Below, piece after piece: positions 24,727 to 42,286 of a stretch of DNA of 64,000 nucleotides (positions within the stretch are counted from its first letter, which is position 1; each line of letters starts with the position of its first letter). The DNA is taken from contig OZ020267.1 in NCBI GenBank assembly GCA_963971225.1, forward strand, positions 121,327,891 through 121,391,890, given 5' to 3'. Origin of the DNA: Melieria omissa (Eukaryota; Arthropoda; Insecta; Diptera; Ulidiidae). The notes below the pieces were generated by a model, which saw only the letters and a list, made by a program, of their open reading frames with translations, had not been told where the DNA came from and searched no databases. A program made the position numbers and the translations under genes.

Positions 24727-25098
24727 TTATTTGGAACTGGTGTATTTGGTGACGGCCTTAGTTCCCTCACTGACAGCGTGCTTCGCCAATTCACCGGGCA
24801 ACAGCAGACGAACGGCAGTCTGAATTTCGCGACTAGTGATTGTCGAACGCTTATTGTAGTGCGCCAGACGCGACGCTTCGGCAGCGATACGCTCAAAGAT
24901 GTCATTCACGAAACTGTTCATAATACTCATTGCCTTCGAAGAGATGCCAGTGTCCGGGTGGACTTGCTTCAACACTTTGTAAATGTAGATAGCGTAGCTT
25001 TCCTTCCTCTTGCGCTTCTTCTTCTTGTCGTTTTTCGTAATGTTCTTTTGCGCCTTGCCGGCCTTTTTTGCCGCTTTACCACTCGTTTTAGGAGGCAT
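24727..25098 (-). CDS. His2B: Histone H2B, copy 3
   Basis: Same 123-residue protein as copy 1; divergent from H2A copy 4. Confidence 0.98.
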
Positions 25099-25716
<618 letters not shown>

Positions 25717-25747
25717 ACAATCGACTAATACAACAAATTACACAAAC

Positions 25748-25763
25748 CGTCCTTTTCAGGACG
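25748..25763 (+). promoter_or_regulatory. 3' stem-loop, H2A copy 4
   Basis: CGTCCT-TTTC-AGGACG. Confidence 0.95.
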
Positions 25764-26350
25764 ACAAAATATTCGAACAAAGAGTTGAAAAATATGTTCA
25801 AACAAGAATTTATAAAAATATTTTGTCATGAAGTAAATTTTACAAAAGAAATGCTGTTGCTTGCATAGCCGAACATAGTCTCTAAGTAAACTTTTCTATT
25901 TGTCTGCATTTCGCCATATTGTATATATATATAATATATATTGTGCCTATTGTAAAAGCTGTGCCATTAGGCAATCCTGCTCCTGTCAGCATACTCGCCG
26001 CGCCGCTACTCGTAAGTGTAGCAACGAGTAGCCGGCATAAGAAGGTAGTAGTAGAAGTGAAGCAATCGAGAACGGATCAAATAAAAGGCAGCGGCCATAC
26101 AGCATTGTTAAATACATACATTGTTAAATAGTTCTAAGTTAGTTTAGTAGTTTCTTAATTTTAAATTGAAATTTATTTAGGGAAGCTGTACACACACATA
26201 TACATTAAAATACAAAGTACAGTACTTTTCGCTTAAAGCGAACTTCGAGAGACTTTGTTTAAAACGAAAAATAATCAAAATAGTTTATAAATCTTTCTGT
26301 AAATGTGTATAGTAAAATAATTCTTAAATCTTTTTGTAAATGTATTTTGT
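25764..26350. other. H2A-H4 spacer, haplotype B (unit 4)
   Basis: Same as unit 3; no gene seen. Confidence 0.6.
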
Positions 26351-26366
26351 GGTCCTGAAAAGGACC
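26351..26366 (-). promoter_or_regulatory. 3' stem-loop, H4 copy 4
   Basis: Minus strand GGTCCT-TTTC-AGGACC. Confidence 0.95.
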
Positions 26367-26399
26367 GTTTTTCATTATTAATGTCGTCAATTTATGAAT

Positions 26400-26741
<342 letters not shown>

Positions 26742-26965
26742 TCACAAAGTACAAAACACAACTGCGAATACTACACCCATTTGCTTCAACTTATATTTAT
26801 ACTAAACCGAGACGACGCTTGCAATGCATATTATCTACCTGTCCTCCTCTAACATATATGAGGGTTGTTTATAATGTTGAATTAGTGAAACGCTTTCGGA
26901 TATTTAACTATAAAAGTGTTGTTTGGTACGTGCATATGGATTCATTAGCGTTCTCCTAGTGCTCA

Positions 26966-28057
26966 GTGTTAGTCAATGATAACATGATGCGAAACTGAGA
27001 GCGCTCGACCACAATACATACTCAAAATCCGCACTAATACACCGATAACATCAGACCTTAGGGTTGATTTTGCCAAACATCAGACCCGGGGTATGCACAG
27101 AACCGTACTGTTGATTTCCCATACAAGGGCCACGGCGAGGGTTGCGTTTACTTTCAATTTGTTAAGCATCGAAAAATCAATTGTTATTTCTTTGTAACTA
27201 TGTAATCTTTTGGAAGAAAAATGATTAAAAAATTACAATATTTCCCGAAAACCAGTTAAAAGTGTTTTGTTGTGTAATGAACGTGACTTTTTAAAAAGAA
27301 ATGCGTTTGCATATGTATGTGGCTGGATATACACTAAATTATATAAGTTGCATAATTGCACAAAACCTCTTCCTTACCTTGGTTATGAAGTAATCACCGA
27401 GGATTTATTATTTTCGCTGGAAAAACAAGAATCTAGTTTTAATTTGGTGAAAGCTCCACAGGAGTTTTTGCAGTATATCTCGCAATTGGACGAGATATTT
27501 TTAGAATTGTGGGATGGAGCTTCACACAGAATTGGTGTAAGCCAATATCTGTTTTCAAAGATGGAGCATATAGCCCCATACAATTGCTGCGATAATTGCG
27601 ACCGAGCACCCAACAAAAAAATCGGTAACGCGCCTTATTGCATACCTCAGTGGTGGTGCGGAAAATGCAAATTAGTTTCAATTCGATAGGCACAAAAAGA
27701 TATTGTTTTCTTTTTTACATCTATATATCACTGTATATTACTACTTTTCCCTAACACTTTTATTTGAATTAAATAATTTTGATAATTTCTTATATTTTCT
27801 TCCTTATTTTACACTGCTTCTTACAATAAGACTGTGAACATACTTTTTTACAAGTACATAAAAATTGCAACCCCGCGTTAGGAACAAATTTGCAAGTCAG
27901 CTGCTCGCTACAATACGAATTGTTCCACAAAGAGAGAAAGCTGGCAGGGTTGACGATTTTCTTTTCAGCTCACACGGATTGTGTTCGTGTGACCAAAAAA
28001 AACGACAAAATTTCGTCAATCCTCTCAGTTTCGCATCATGTTATCATTGGTGTTAGT
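26966..28057 (+). mobile_element. DNA transposon in the H3 5' leader, unit 4, with TSD
   Basis: Second copy of the 1076-bp element (26974..28049), with the same 28-bp TIRs and the same GTGTTAGT duplication (26966-26973, 28050-28057) at the identical site. Homologous by descent with the unit 3 copy, not an independent insertion. Confidence 0.9.
27225..27689 (+). pseudogene. Truncated transposase remnant, unit 4 transposon
   Basis: Same frame and features as the unit 3 copy; no start codon and no complete domain. Confidence 0.45.
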
Positions 28058-28093
28058 GTTGGTGTGAATAGAAGAAACAAGAAGAAGAAGTAA

Positions 28094-28513
<420 letters not shown>

Positions 28514-28561
28514 GTCAATTTTTAAACGGTCGACACTTTCAAAAATAGCAAACAAACAATC

Positions 28562-28577
28562 GGTCCTTTTCAGGACC
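28562..28577 (+). promoter_or_regulatory. 3' stem-loop, H3 copy 4
   Basis: GGTCCT-TTTC-AGGACC. Confidence 0.95.
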
Positions 28578-28901
28578 ACAAATTTCTATACAAAAGAGAT
28601 TATTGAAAACAATTTTAACTACTTTCGATATTATTATTAAGAAAATATAGTTGTTTTTTTTTTTTAGTTTTCATGCTAACAAACATTGCAATTCACAACA
28701 TAACATTTAATCAAAAAAACGTCGAAATATAAATTTTATTGCAAACATGCCAAAACATACATTGAAAGCGAATTATGCAAATTTTCTGATTCAGAAAAAT
28801 AATTCATCCATTTTGTTGAGAACATTCCCAAAAACAAAAAATATGCATTTGAATAGAAATGTACTGATATGATATGGAGGTGAATAGTCGAATAAGCATT
28901 C

Positions 28902-29021
28902 GCCAACGACCATACCACGCTGAATACATCGGTTCTCGTCCGATCACCGAAATTAAGCAGCGTCGGGCGCGGTTAGTACTTGGATGGGGGACCGCTTGGG
29001 AACACCGCGTGTTGTTGGCAT
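28902..29021 (+). rRNA. 5SrRNA: 5S ribosomal RNA, copy 4
   Basis: Same sequence as copy 1; T8 terminator at 29032-29039. Confidence 0.95.
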
Positions 29022-29039
29022 TTGCCTAAACTTTTTTTT

Positions 29040-31552
29040 GCTCCCTCCTCCTTATTTCTTTTCAACACATTTTCATTTAATTCACATTTCGAGTTCAGTT
29101 TTTACTGAATGGTCTTTCTTATGTATGTTTCTTCTTCTTTTTTTAGAACATTTTGCCTAAACTTTTTTTTGCTCCATCCTCCTCCTTATTTCTTTTCAAC
29201 ACATTTTCATTTAATTCACATTTCGAGTTCAGTTTTTACTGAATGGTCTTTCTTATGTATTTTTTTTCTTCTTATTTTCAACATTTTATCATCTACAACG
29301 ATTTCATTTACGTATCAGCCCATAGCTTCATAATATGCTATATTAAGATATTGTATTACTGTTGTGAAAGATATAAGTTTTACATTTTTTAAGTCGTTTT
29401 AAGAAAATATCCCAGAACTAGAACGAAAAAAGCGTCAAATATGGTCCACGCAGTGTAGATAGAATGGGAGCACCGTATAATGCAGACATACAAAATGCAG
29501 ACAAGACATATTGCAGACAAATTTTGTAAATGTAGACAGGACAAAATGCAGACAAGACAAAATACAGACAGGACAAAATGCAGACAAAACAAAATGCAGA
29601 CAAAACAAAATGCAGACAAGACAAAATGACGGCAAGACAAAACGCAGACAGGACAAAATGCAGACAAGACAAAAACTAAATCCAGAAACATTAATTTTAA
29701 TATCGGAATGAAACTGCGTTATTAATTTAGAACAAAAGTTAGTTTATTTATGAAGATAGTAAATTAAAATTATTAATAGTATTTACATTTTTTTTTTTAA
29801 TGTATCCCAAAACTAAACTCCCATGAGGGTTATTTTTTGCAGTCCGGCCACCCAGGAAAAACTTATTGGCAAGAAAACTATGGATTTGAACAAAAAATAC
29901 TGTGCACACCTGACTGTTGCTTGATGTGGTGGTGACTCCCATGAGGCTTATATTTTTAGCGCCCGGCCGAAGGCCGGCCACTTGGGAAAAACTTATTGCC
30001 AAGAAAACTATGGCTTTCGGGAAAACTGTATGCACCTCTGGGATTGCGAAAAAAAGCGCGAATTTTAAACTTTGAGCGAAATTTTAAACCTTGGGCCTCG
30101 ATATCTCGAAAACGAAGCGAGATATCGAAAAATTGTATTCCTCATTTTCGACTTATTTTTGGTCAATGTATCTAAAGACACCCTCAAATGGCGGCGCCAC
30201 GGAAACCGTAGTCGTGCCTTTTTTTGCATACAAAATCATGCACTGAATAAATATAGCTTCAATAATTGTTTATTGATAAAAAAAATGTGTCTGTCATTTG
30301 TCTCCATTTTTCTGTATTCTGTATTTTGTCCTGTCTGCGTTTGGTCTTGTCTGCATTACGTCTTTCTGCAATTCGTCATACACCCGATAGAATATATACA
30401 AAAACATGTACACATTGCAAAAACTCCATTTATTCAAGGGACAGCGAAATGGTCTGCAAGGAGTGTGCAAAATAAAAATGCTCAATGAATCTTCGATGTT
30501 ATTATTGCTTTTGAACCTTTTTAAACTTTTTAATACGTTTCTTAGTTTTAAAAACTTGAAGTTCTTACGAAAAAATACATATGTATGTATAAATAAGCCA
30601 CATTTTCACCTTTTGTATGGTTTCCGAAAAGACTTAATAATTTAAGCACATTTTTTTAAATCAATGAAATGTATTATATATAAACTTATTCTTTTCTTTT
30701 TTGTGTGCTATTATTTTTTGTTTTTAAATATGCATACATCGGTATTTAGAAACAATAAAAATACAAATACTCCATTTTATATGCCAACAAGTGAGCATAA
30801 CATACATAAAATTCTTGTGGGAAGACAGTTGACGCATTTGACAAAGAAAATACTATGAAATTAATGATTTTAATAGAATATTACTTCCAGTAAATAGTTT
30901 TGAATATTTAAATTATATTGAAAATTAAATATAGATGATTTTGTATGCTAATTATAAAAATCGAACCGAGTTGAGCTAAGATATTCGATTTGCAAAACGT
31001 ATACTTGGTAGACTTTCGGTAAGTTGAGAGCAATTGTAAAATATTTTTTTTAACTGTTGCATTCAATAAATGTGAATAAATTTCATTTAAATACTATGTA
31101 AATTGTTCAAAATCATATATAAATGCAACTTTAACTATTTATTGAATGTATAAGTGGTAAAATGTTAAGTTTTTTCTATGAAATTTCATAATAAATCAGG
31201 CAAAGTTTATGTTTGACTGCATTTAAAACTGTCATCATAACAAATATGAGGCAAATATATTAAAAATGCGAAAGATCAATATTTGGTAAATATTAATGGG
31301 TGATTTGTTTGAATGGAAATGGAAAAGTAATGTTTTAAAAAATTAAAATTCTATTTGAAGATGACTATTAGAAAATGTTCACAACTACTGACTGGTAAAT
31401 TATTATCATATATCCCTTCTACATGAGTCTCACTTTTTCAAGGGACTTAAACTTGTGTTCTGTGAGTCACTGAATTTTATTGAATTTGAATTGTGTTGCG
31501 TAGCGTTTTGTTACGAATTGAATTGGGAAAAAGTGTAAAGTGAAAAGGAGAA
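29040..31552. other. 5S-H1 spacer, unit 4
   Basis: Minisatellite 29478-29674 and inverted arm 30290-30377. No gene seen. Confidence 0.6.
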
Positions 31553-32314
31553 ATGTCGGAATCTGCTGTAATTGCTAATGCATCATCGCCGGTTGCTGCA
31601 GCGGGAGCTACGGCTGTTGCGGAGAAAAAGGTTGCTGCCAAGAAACCGGCATCGGCAAAATCAAAGAAACCCGCAGCTGCACCAACCCATCCGTCGACAC
31701 AGCAAATGGTCGATGCATCGATTAAAAATTTGAAAGAGCGCGGTGGCTCTTCACTGCTGGCCATCAAGAAATATATTAGTGCAACATATAAATGCGATGC
31801 ACAAAAATTGGCTCCGTTCATAAAGAGATATTTAAAGTCTTCGGTAGTCAGCGGTAAATTGATTCAAACTAAAGGCAAAGGTGCATCCGGATCGTTCAAG
31901 TTATCGGCAGCTGCAGCAAAACCGAAAAAAGTCGGCAGCAGTAAGCCAAAATCGTCATCTGTGGAAAAGGGTAAAGCAAAGAAGAAGAAGAGTGGAGCAT
32001 TGGGAGCTAGCAGTGCAGCCAAGAAGAAATCTTCATCGGCGATTGGCGCCAAGAAAACGAGCAGTGACAAGGCAGCTGTAAAGGTAAAGAAAGCAGCTGT
32101 GGCTACCAAAAAGACAGCCGAAAAAAAGAAGAGTGAAAAGGCAAAAGTGAAAAGTATCAAGAAGACTGGTACAGTTAAGGCGAAACCAGCAAAGGCAAAG
32201 CCAAGCGCCACCAAACCAAAAGCACCCAAGGTTAAAACATCTGCTGCCAAGCCAAAAAAGACTGCAACAGCGGCCAAGAAGCCAGTCGCTAAAAAAACGG
32301 CTGCCAAAAAGTAA
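31553..32314 (+). CDS. His1: Linker histone H1, copy 4
   Basis: Same 253-residue protein as copy 1. Confidence 0.98.
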   Translation: MSESAVIANASSPVAAAGATAVAEKKVAAKKPASAKSKKPAAAPTHPSTQQMVDASIKNLKERGGSSLLAIKKYISATYKCDAQKLAPFIKRYLKSSVVSGKLIQTKGKGASGSFKLSAAAAKPKKVGSSKPKSSSVEKGKAKKKKSGALGASSAAKKKSSSAIGAKKTSSDKAAVKVKKAAVATKKTAEKKKSEKAKVKSIKKTGTVKAKPAKAKPSATKPKAPKVKTSAAKPKKTATAAKKPVAKKTAAKK

Positions 32315-32372
32315 GGTGTCAGTAATGGGACATTATCTATATATTTACATATATCTGAAATGATATATAAAA

Positions 32373-32388
32373 AGCCCTTTTCAGGGCT
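32373..32388 (+). promoter_or_regulatory. 3' stem-loop, H1 copy 4
   Basis: AGCCCT-TTTC-AGGGCT. Confidence 0.95.
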
Positions 32389-32467
32389 ACAAAATCAATA
32401 TACAAAGAGAATCGGAATATTTTCAAACGCTAAATATATTTTTAATAAATTGTTTAATTGCGACGCG

Positions 32468-32521
32468 CGATTCCCGTCCGATCACAGCGTCGGGCGCGTT
32501 TAGTGGACCGCTTGGGAACAC
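32468..32521 (+). pseudogene. 5S rRNA relic, unit 4
   Basis: Same doubly deleted 5S remnant as in unit 1. Confidence 0.9.
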
Positions 32522-32621
32522 AATGGCGGTGGTTCTATTTGTTTTGCATATTACGATTAAGGAGCATAATAGGATATTTTTTAAAACAACATATAAAAAT
32601 CTCTTTGTTTATATATTTTGT

Positions 32622-32637
32622 GGCCCTGAAAAGGGCC
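32622..32637 (-). promoter_or_regulatory. 3' stem-loop, H2B copy 4
   Basis: Minus strand GGCCCT-TTTC-AGGGCC. Confidence 0.95.
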
Positions 32638-32676
32638 TTTTGTTCTATTAACGTAGATGTTGTAGATTGAAATTGC

Positions 32677-33048
32677 TTATTTGGAACTGGTGTATTTGGT
32701 GACGGCCTTAGTTCCCTCACTGACAGCGTGCTTCGCCAATTCACCGGGCAACAGCAGACGAACGGCAGTCTGAATTTCGCGACTAGTGATTGTCGAACGC
32801 TTATTGTAGTGCGCCAGACGCGACGCTTCGGCAGCGATACGCTCAAAGATGTCATTCACGAAACTGTTCATAATACTCATTGCCTTCGAAGAGATGCCAG
32901 TGTCCGGGTGGACTTGCTTCAACACTTTGTAAATGTAGATAGCGTAGCTTTCCTTCCTCTTGCGCTTCTTCTTCTTGTCGTTTTTCGTAATGTTCTTTTG
33001 CGCCTTGCCGGCCTTTTTTGCCGCTTTACCACTCGTTTTAGGAGGCAT
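32677..33048 (-). CDS. His2B: Histone H2B, copy 4
   Basis: Same 123-residue protein as copy 1; divergent from H2A copy 5. Confidence 0.98.
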
Positions 33049-33666
<618 letters not shown>

Positions 33667-33697
33667 ACAATCGACTAATACAACAAATTACACAAAC

Positions 33698-33713
33698 CGT
33701 CCTTTTCAGGACG
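33698..33713 (+). promoter_or_regulatory. 3' stem-loop, H2A copy 5
   Basis: CGTCCT-TTTC-AGGACG. Confidence 0.95.
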
Positions 33714-34300
33714 ACAAAATATTCGAACAAAGAGTTGAAAAATATGTTCAAACAAGAATTTATAAAAATATTTTGTCATGAAGTAAATTTTACAAAAGAA
33801 ATGCTGTTGCTTGCATAGCCGAACATAGTCTCTAAGTAAACTTTTCTATTTGTCTGCATTTCGCCATATTGTATATATATATAATATATATTGTGCCTAT
33901 TGTAAAAGCTGTGCCATTAGGCAATCCTGCTCCTGTCAGCATACTCGCCGCGCCGCTACTCGTAAGTGTAGCAACGAGTAGCCGGCATAAGAAGGTAGTA
34001 GTAGAAGTGAAGCAATCGAGAACGGATCAAATAAAAGGCAGCGGCCATACAGCATTGTTAAATACATACATTGTTAAATAGTTCTAAGTTAGTTTAGTAG
34101 TTTCTTAATTTTAAATTGAAATTTATTTAGGGAAGCTGTACACACACATATACATTAAAATACAAAGTACAGTACTTTTCGCTTAAAGCGAACTTCGAGA
34201 GACTTTGTTTAAAACGAAAAATAATCAAAATAGTTTATAAATCTTTCTGTAAATGTGTATAGTAAAATAATTCTTAAATCTTTTTGTAAATGTATTTTGT
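33714..34300. other. H2A-H4 spacer, haplotype B (unit 5)
   Basis: Same as unit 3; no gene seen. Confidence 0.6.
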
Positions 34301-34316
34301 GGTCCTGAAAAGGACC
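34301..34316 (-). promoter_or_regulatory. 3' stem-loop, H4 copy 5
   Basis: Minus strand GGTCCT-TTTC-AGGACC. Confidence 0.95.
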
Positions 34317-34349
34317 GTTTTTCATTATTAATGTCGTCAATTTATGAAT

Positions 34350-35379
<1,030 letters not shown>

Positions 35380-35427
35380 GTCAATTTTTAAACGGTCGAC
35401 ACTTTCAAAAATAGCAAACAAACAATC

Positions 35428-35443
35428 GGTCCTTTTCAGGACC
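35428..35443 (+). promoter_or_regulatory. 3' stem-loop, H3 copy 5
   Basis: GGTCCT-TTTC-AGGACC. Confidence 0.95.
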
Positions 35444-35767
35444 ACAAATTTCTATACAAAAGAGATTATTGAAAACAATTTTAACTACTTTCGATATTAT
35501 TATTAAGAAAATATAGTTGTTTTTTTTTTTTAGTTTTCATGCTAACAAACATTGCAATTCACAACATAACATTTAATCAAAAAAACGTCGAAATATAAAT
35601 TTTATTGCAAACATGCCAAAACATACATTGAAAGCGAATTATGCAAATTTTCTGATTCAGAAAAATAATTCATCCATTTTGTTGAGAACATTCCCAAAAA
35701 CAAAAAATATGCATTTGAATAGAAATGTACTGATATGATATGGAGGTGAATAGTCGAATAAGCATTC

Positions 35768-35887
35768 GCCAACGACCATACCACGCTGAATACATCGGTT
35801 CTCGTCCGATCACCGAAATTAAGCAGCGTCGGGCGCGGTTAGTACTTGGATGGGGGACCGCTTGGGAACACCGCGTGTTGTTGGCAT
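35768..35887 (+). rRNA. 5SrRNA: 5S ribosomal RNA, copy 5
   Basis: Same sequence as copy 1; T8 terminator at 35898-35905. Confidence 0.95.
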
Positions 35888-35905
35888 TTGCCTAAACTTT
35901 TTTTT

Positions 35906-38395
35906 GCTCCCTCCTCCTTATTTCTTTTCAACACATTTTCATTTAATTCACATTTCGAGTTCAGTTTTTACTGAATGGTCTTTCTTATGTATGTTTCTTC
36001 TTCTTTTTTTAGAACATTTTGCCTAAACTTTTTTTTGCTCCATCCTCCTCCTTATTTCTTTTCAACACATTTTCATTTAATTCACATTTCGAGTTCAGTT
36101 TTTACTGAATGGTCTTTCTTATGTATTTTTTTTCTTCTTATTTTCAACATTTTATCATCTACAACGATTTCATTTACGTATCAGCCCATAGCTTCATAAT
36201 ATGCTATATTAAGATATTGTATTACTGTTGTGAAAGATATAAGTTTTACATTTTTTAAGTCGTTTTAAGAAAATATCCCAGAACTAGAACGAAAAAAGCG
36301 TCAAATATGGTCCACGCAGTGTAGATAGAATGGGAGCACCGTATAATGCAGACATACAAAATGCAGACAAGACATATTGCAGACAAATTTTGTAAATGTA
36401 GACAGGACAAAATGCAGACAAGACAAAATACAGACAGGACAAAATGCAGACAAAACAAAATGCAGACAAAACAAAATGCAGACAAGACAAAATGACGGCA
36501 AGACAAAACGCAGACAGGACAAAATGCAGACAAGACAAAAACTAAATCCAGAAACATTAATTTTAATATCGGAATGAAACTGCGTTATTAATTTAGAACA
36601 AAAGTTAGTTTATTTATGAAGATAGTAAATTAAAATTATTAATAGTATTTACATTTTTTTTTTTAATGTATCCCAAAACTAAACTCCCATGAGGGTTATT
36701 TTTTGCAGTCCGGCCACCCAGGAAAAACTTATTGGCAAGAAAACTATGGATTTGAACAAAAAATACTGTGCACACCTGACTGTTGCTTGATGTGGTGGTG
36801 ACTCCCATGAGGCTTATATTTTTAGCGCCCGGCCGAAGGCCGGCCACTTGGGAAAAACTTATTGCCAAGAAAACTATGGCTTTCGGGAAAACTGTATGCA
36901 CCTCTGGGATTGCGAAAAAAAGCGCGAATTTTAAACTTTGAGCGAAATTTTAAACCTTGGGCCTCGATATCTCGAAAACGAAGCGAGATATCGAAAAATT
37001 GTATTCCTCATTTTCGACTTATTTTTGGTCAATGTATCTAAAGACACCCTCAAATGGCGGCGCCACGGAAACCGTAGTCGTGCCTTTTTTTGCATACAAA
37101 ATCATGCACTGAATAAATATAGCTTCAATAATTGTTTATTGATAAAAAAAATGTGTCTGTCATTTGTCTCCATTTTTCTGTATTCTGTATTTTGTCCTGT
37201 CTGCGTTTGGTCTTGTCTGCATTACGTCTTTCTGCAATTCGTCNNNNNNNNNNNNNNNNNNNNNNNNNNNNNNNNNNNNNNNNNNNNNNNNNNNNNNNNN
37301 NNNNNNNNNNNNNNNNNNNNNNNNNNNNNNNNNNNNNNNNNNNNNNNNNNNNNNNNNNNNNNNNNNNNNNNNNNNNNNNNNNNNNNNNNNNNNNNNNNNN
37401 NNNNNNNNNNNNNNNNNNNNNNNNNNNNNNNNNNNNNNNNNNNCATTTTCACCTTTTGTATGGTTTCCGAAAAGACTTAATAATTTAAGCACATTTTTTT
37501 AAATCAATGAAATGTATTATATATAAACTTATTCTTTTCTTTTTTGTGTGCTATTATTTTTTGTTTTTAAATATGCATACATCGGTATTTAGAAACAATA
37601 AAAATACAAATACTCCATTTTATATGCCAACAAGTGAGCATAACATACATAAAATTCTTGTGGGAAGACAGTTGACGCATTTGACAAAGAAAATACTATG
37701 AAATTAATGATTTTAATAGAATATTACTTCCAGTAAATAGTTTTGAATATTTAAATTATATTGAAAATTAAATATAGATGATTTTGTATGCTAATTATAA
37801 AAATCGAACCGAGTTGAGCTAAGATATTCGATTTGCAAAACGTATACTTGGTAGACTTTCGGTAAGTTGAGAGCAATTGTAAAATATTTTTTTTAACTGT
37901 TGCATTCAATAAATGTGAATAAATTTCATTTAAATACTATGTAAATTGTTCAAAATCATATATAAATGCAACTTTAACTATTTATTGAATGTATAAGTGG
38001 TAAAATGTTAAGTTTTTTCTATGAAATTTCATAATAAATCAGGCAAAGTTTATGTTTGACTGCATTTAAAACTGTCATCATAACAAATATGAGGCAAATA
38101 TATTAAAAATGCGAAAGATCAATATTTGGTAAATATTAATGGGTGATTTGTTTGAATGGAAATGGAAAAGTAATGTTTTAAAAAATTAAAATTCTATTTG
38201 AAGATGACTATTAGAAAATGTTCACAACTACTGACTGGTAAATTATTATCATATATCCCTTCTACATGAGTCTCACTTTTTCAAGGGACTTAAACTTGTG
38301 TTCTGTGAGTCACTGAATTTTATTGAATTTGAATTGTGTTGCGTAGCGTTTTGTTACGAATTGAATTGGGAAAAAGTGTAAAGTGAAAAGGAGAA
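35906..38395. other. 5S-H1 spacer, unit 5, with gap
   Basis: Minisatellite 36344-36540; the inverted arm 37156-37243 runs straight into the gap. No gene seen; frames crossing the Ns are artefacts. Confidence 0.6.
37244..37443. other. Assembly gap, 200 Ns
   Basis: Flanked by ...GCAATTCGTC and CATTTTCACC..., which in the other units are separated by 223 bases (7621-7843 in unit 1). The gap size is a placeholder. Confidence 0.98.
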
Positions 38396-39157
38396 ATGTC
38401 GGAATCTGCTGTAATTGCTAATGCATCATCGCCGGTTGCTGCAGCGGGAGCTACGGCTGTTGCGGAGAAAAAGGTTGCTGCCAAGAAACCGGCATCGGCA
38501 AAATCAAAGAAACCCGCAGCTGCACCAACCCATCCGTCGACACAGCAAATGGTCGATGCATCGATTAAAAATTTGAAAGAGCGCGGTGGCTCTTCACTGC
38601 TGGCCATCAAGAAATATATTAGTGCAACATATAAATGCGATGCACAAAAATTGGCTCCGTTCATAAAGAGATATTTAAAGTCTTCGGTAGTCAGCGGTAA
38701 ATTGATTCAAACTAAAGGCAAAGGTGCATCCGGATCGTTCAAGTTATCGGCAGCTGCAGCAAAACCGAAAAAAGTCGGCAGCAGTAAGCCAAAATCGTCA
38801 TCTGTGGAAAAGGGTAAAGCAAAGAAGAAGAAGAGTGGAGCATTGGGAGCTAGCAGTGCAGCCAAGAAGAAATCTTCATCGGCGATTGGCGCCAAGAAAA
38901 CGAGCAGTGACAAGGCAGCTGTAAAGGTAAAGAAAGCAGCTGTGGCTACCAAAAAGACAGCCGAAAAAAAGAAGAGTGAAAAGGCAAAAGTGAAAAGTAT
39001 CAAGAAGACTGGTACAGTTAAGGCGAAACCAGCAAAGGCAAAGCCAAGCGCCACCAAACCAAAAGCACCCAAGGTTAAAACATCTGCTGCCAAGCCAAAA
39101 AAGACTGCAACAGCGGCCAAGAAGCCAGTCGCTAAAAAAACGGCTGCCAAAAAGTAA
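38396..39157 (+). CDS. His1: Linker histone H1, copy 5
   Basis: Same 253-residue protein as copy 1. Confidence 0.98.
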   Translation: MSESAVIANASSPVAAAGATAVAEKKVAAKKPASAKSKKPAAAPTHPSTQQMVDASIKNLKERGGSSLLAIKKYISATYKCDAQKLAPFIKRYLKSSVVSGKLIQTKGKGASGSFKLSAAAAKPKKVGSSKPKSSSVEKGKAKKKKSGALGASSAAKKKSSSAIGAKKTSSDKAAVKVKKAAVATKKTAEKKKSEKAKVKSIKKTGTVKAKPAKAKPSATKPKAPKVKTSAAKPKKTATAAKKPVAKKTAAKK

Positions 39158-39215
39158 GGTGTCAGTAATGGGACATTATCTATATATTTACATATATCTG
39201 AAATGATATATAAAA

Positions 39216-39231
39216 AGCCCTTTTCAGGGCT
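39216..39231 (+). promoter_or_regulatory. 3' stem-loop, H1 copy 5
   Basis: AGCCCT-TTTC-AGGGCT. Confidence 0.95.
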
Positions 39232-39310
39232 ACAAAATCAATATACAAAGAGAATCGGAATATTTTCAAACGCTAAATATATTTTTAATAAATTGTTTAA
39301 TTGCGACGCG

Positions 39311-39364
39311 CGATTCCCGTCCGATCACAGCGTCGGGCGCGTTTAGTGGACCGCTTGGGAACAC
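39311..39364 (+). pseudogene. 5S rRNA relic, unit 5
   Basis: Same doubly deleted 5S remnant as in unit 1. Confidence 0.9.
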
Positions 39365-39464
39365 AATGGCGGTGGTTCTATTTGTTTTGCATATTACGAT
39401 TAAGGAGCATAATAGGATATTTTTTAAAACAACATATAAAAATCTCTTTGTTTATATATTTTGT

Positions 39465-39480
39465 GGCCCTGAAAAGGGCC
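39465..39480 (-). promoter_or_regulatory. 3' stem-loop, H2B copy 5
   Basis: Minus strand GGCCCT-TTTC-AGGGCC. Confidence 0.95.
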
Positions 39481-39519
39481 TTTTGTTCTATTAACGTAGA
39501 TGTTGTAGATTGAAATTGC

Positions 39520-39891
39520 TTATTTGGAACTGGTGTATTTGGTGACGGCCTTAGTTCCCTCACTGACAGCGTGCTTCGCCAATTCACCGGGCAACAGCAG
39601 ACGAACGGCAGTCTGAATTTCGCGACTAGTGATTGTCGAACGCTTATTGTAGTGCGCCAGACGCGACGCTTCGGCAGCGATACGCTCAAAGATGTCATTC
39701 ACGAAACTGTTCATAATACTCATTGCCTTCGAAGAGATGCCAGTGTCCGGGTGGACTTGCTTCAACACTTTGTAAATGTAGATAGCGTAGCTTTCCTTCC
39801 TCTTGCGCTTCTTCTTCTTGTCGTTTTTCGTAATGTTCTTTTGCGCCTTGCCGGCCTTTTTTGCCGCTTTACCACTCGTTTTAGGAGGCAT
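39520..39891 (-). CDS. His2B: Histone H2B, copy 5
   Basis: Same 123-residue protein as copy 1; divergent from H2A copy 6. Confidence 0.98.
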
Positions 39892-40509
<618 letters not shown>

Positions 40510-40540
40510 ACAATCGACTAATACAACAAATTACACAAAC

Positions 40541-40556
40541 CGTCCTTTTCAGGACG
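40541..40556 (+). promoter_or_regulatory. 3' stem-loop, H2A copy 6
   Basis: CGTCCT-TTTC-AGGACG. Confidence 0.95.
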
Positions 40557-41143
40557 ACAAAATATTCGAACAAAGAGTTGAAAAATATGTTCAAACAAGA
40601 ATTTATAAAAATATTTTGTCATGAAGTAAATTTTACAAAAGAAATGCTGTTGCTTGCATAGCCGAACATAGTCTCTAAGTAAACTTTTCTATTTGTCTGC
40701 ATTTCGCCATATTGTATATATATATAATATATATTGTGCCTATTGTAAAAGCTGTGCCATTAGGCAATCCTGCTCCTGTCAGCATACTCGCCGCGCCGCT
40801 ACTCGTAAGTGTAGCAACGAGTAGCCGGCATAAGAAGGTAGTAGTAGAAGTGAAGCAATCGAGAACGGATCAAATAAAAGGCAGCGGCCATACAGCATTG
40901 TTAAATACATACATTGTTAAATAGTTCTAAGTTAGTTTAGTAGTTTCTTAATTTTAAATTGAAATTTATTTAGGGAAGCTGTACACACACATATACATTA
41001 AAATACAAAGTACAGTACTTTTCGCTTAAAGCGAACTTCGAGAGACTTTGTTTAAAACGAAAAATAATCAAAATAGTTTATAAATCTTTCTGTAAATGTG
41101 TATAGTAAAATAATTCTTAAATCTTTTTGTAAATGTATTTTGT
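40557..41143. other. H2A-H4 spacer, haplotype B (unit 6)
   Basis: Same as unit 3; no gene seen. Confidence 0.6.
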
Positions 41144-41159
41144 GGTCCTGAAAAGGACC
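41144..41159 (-). promoter_or_regulatory. 3' stem-loop, H4 copy 6
   Basis: Minus strand GGTCCT-TTTC-AGGACC. Confidence 0.95.
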
Positions 41160-41192
41160 GTTTTTCATTATTAATGTCGTCAATTTATGAAT

Positions 41193-42222
<1,030 letters not shown>

Positions 42223-42270
42223 GTCAATTTTTAAACGGTCGACACTTTCAAAAATAGCAAACAAACAATC

Positions 42271-42286
42271 GGTCCTTTTCAGGACC
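42271..42286 (+). promoter_or_regulatory. 3' stem-loop, H3 copy 6
   Basis: GGTCCT-TTTC-AGGACC. Confidence 0.95.

Noticed and set aside
36938..37480. Long frames crossing the N block in unit 5
   Set aside because: They read through unknown bases and are artefacts of the gap.
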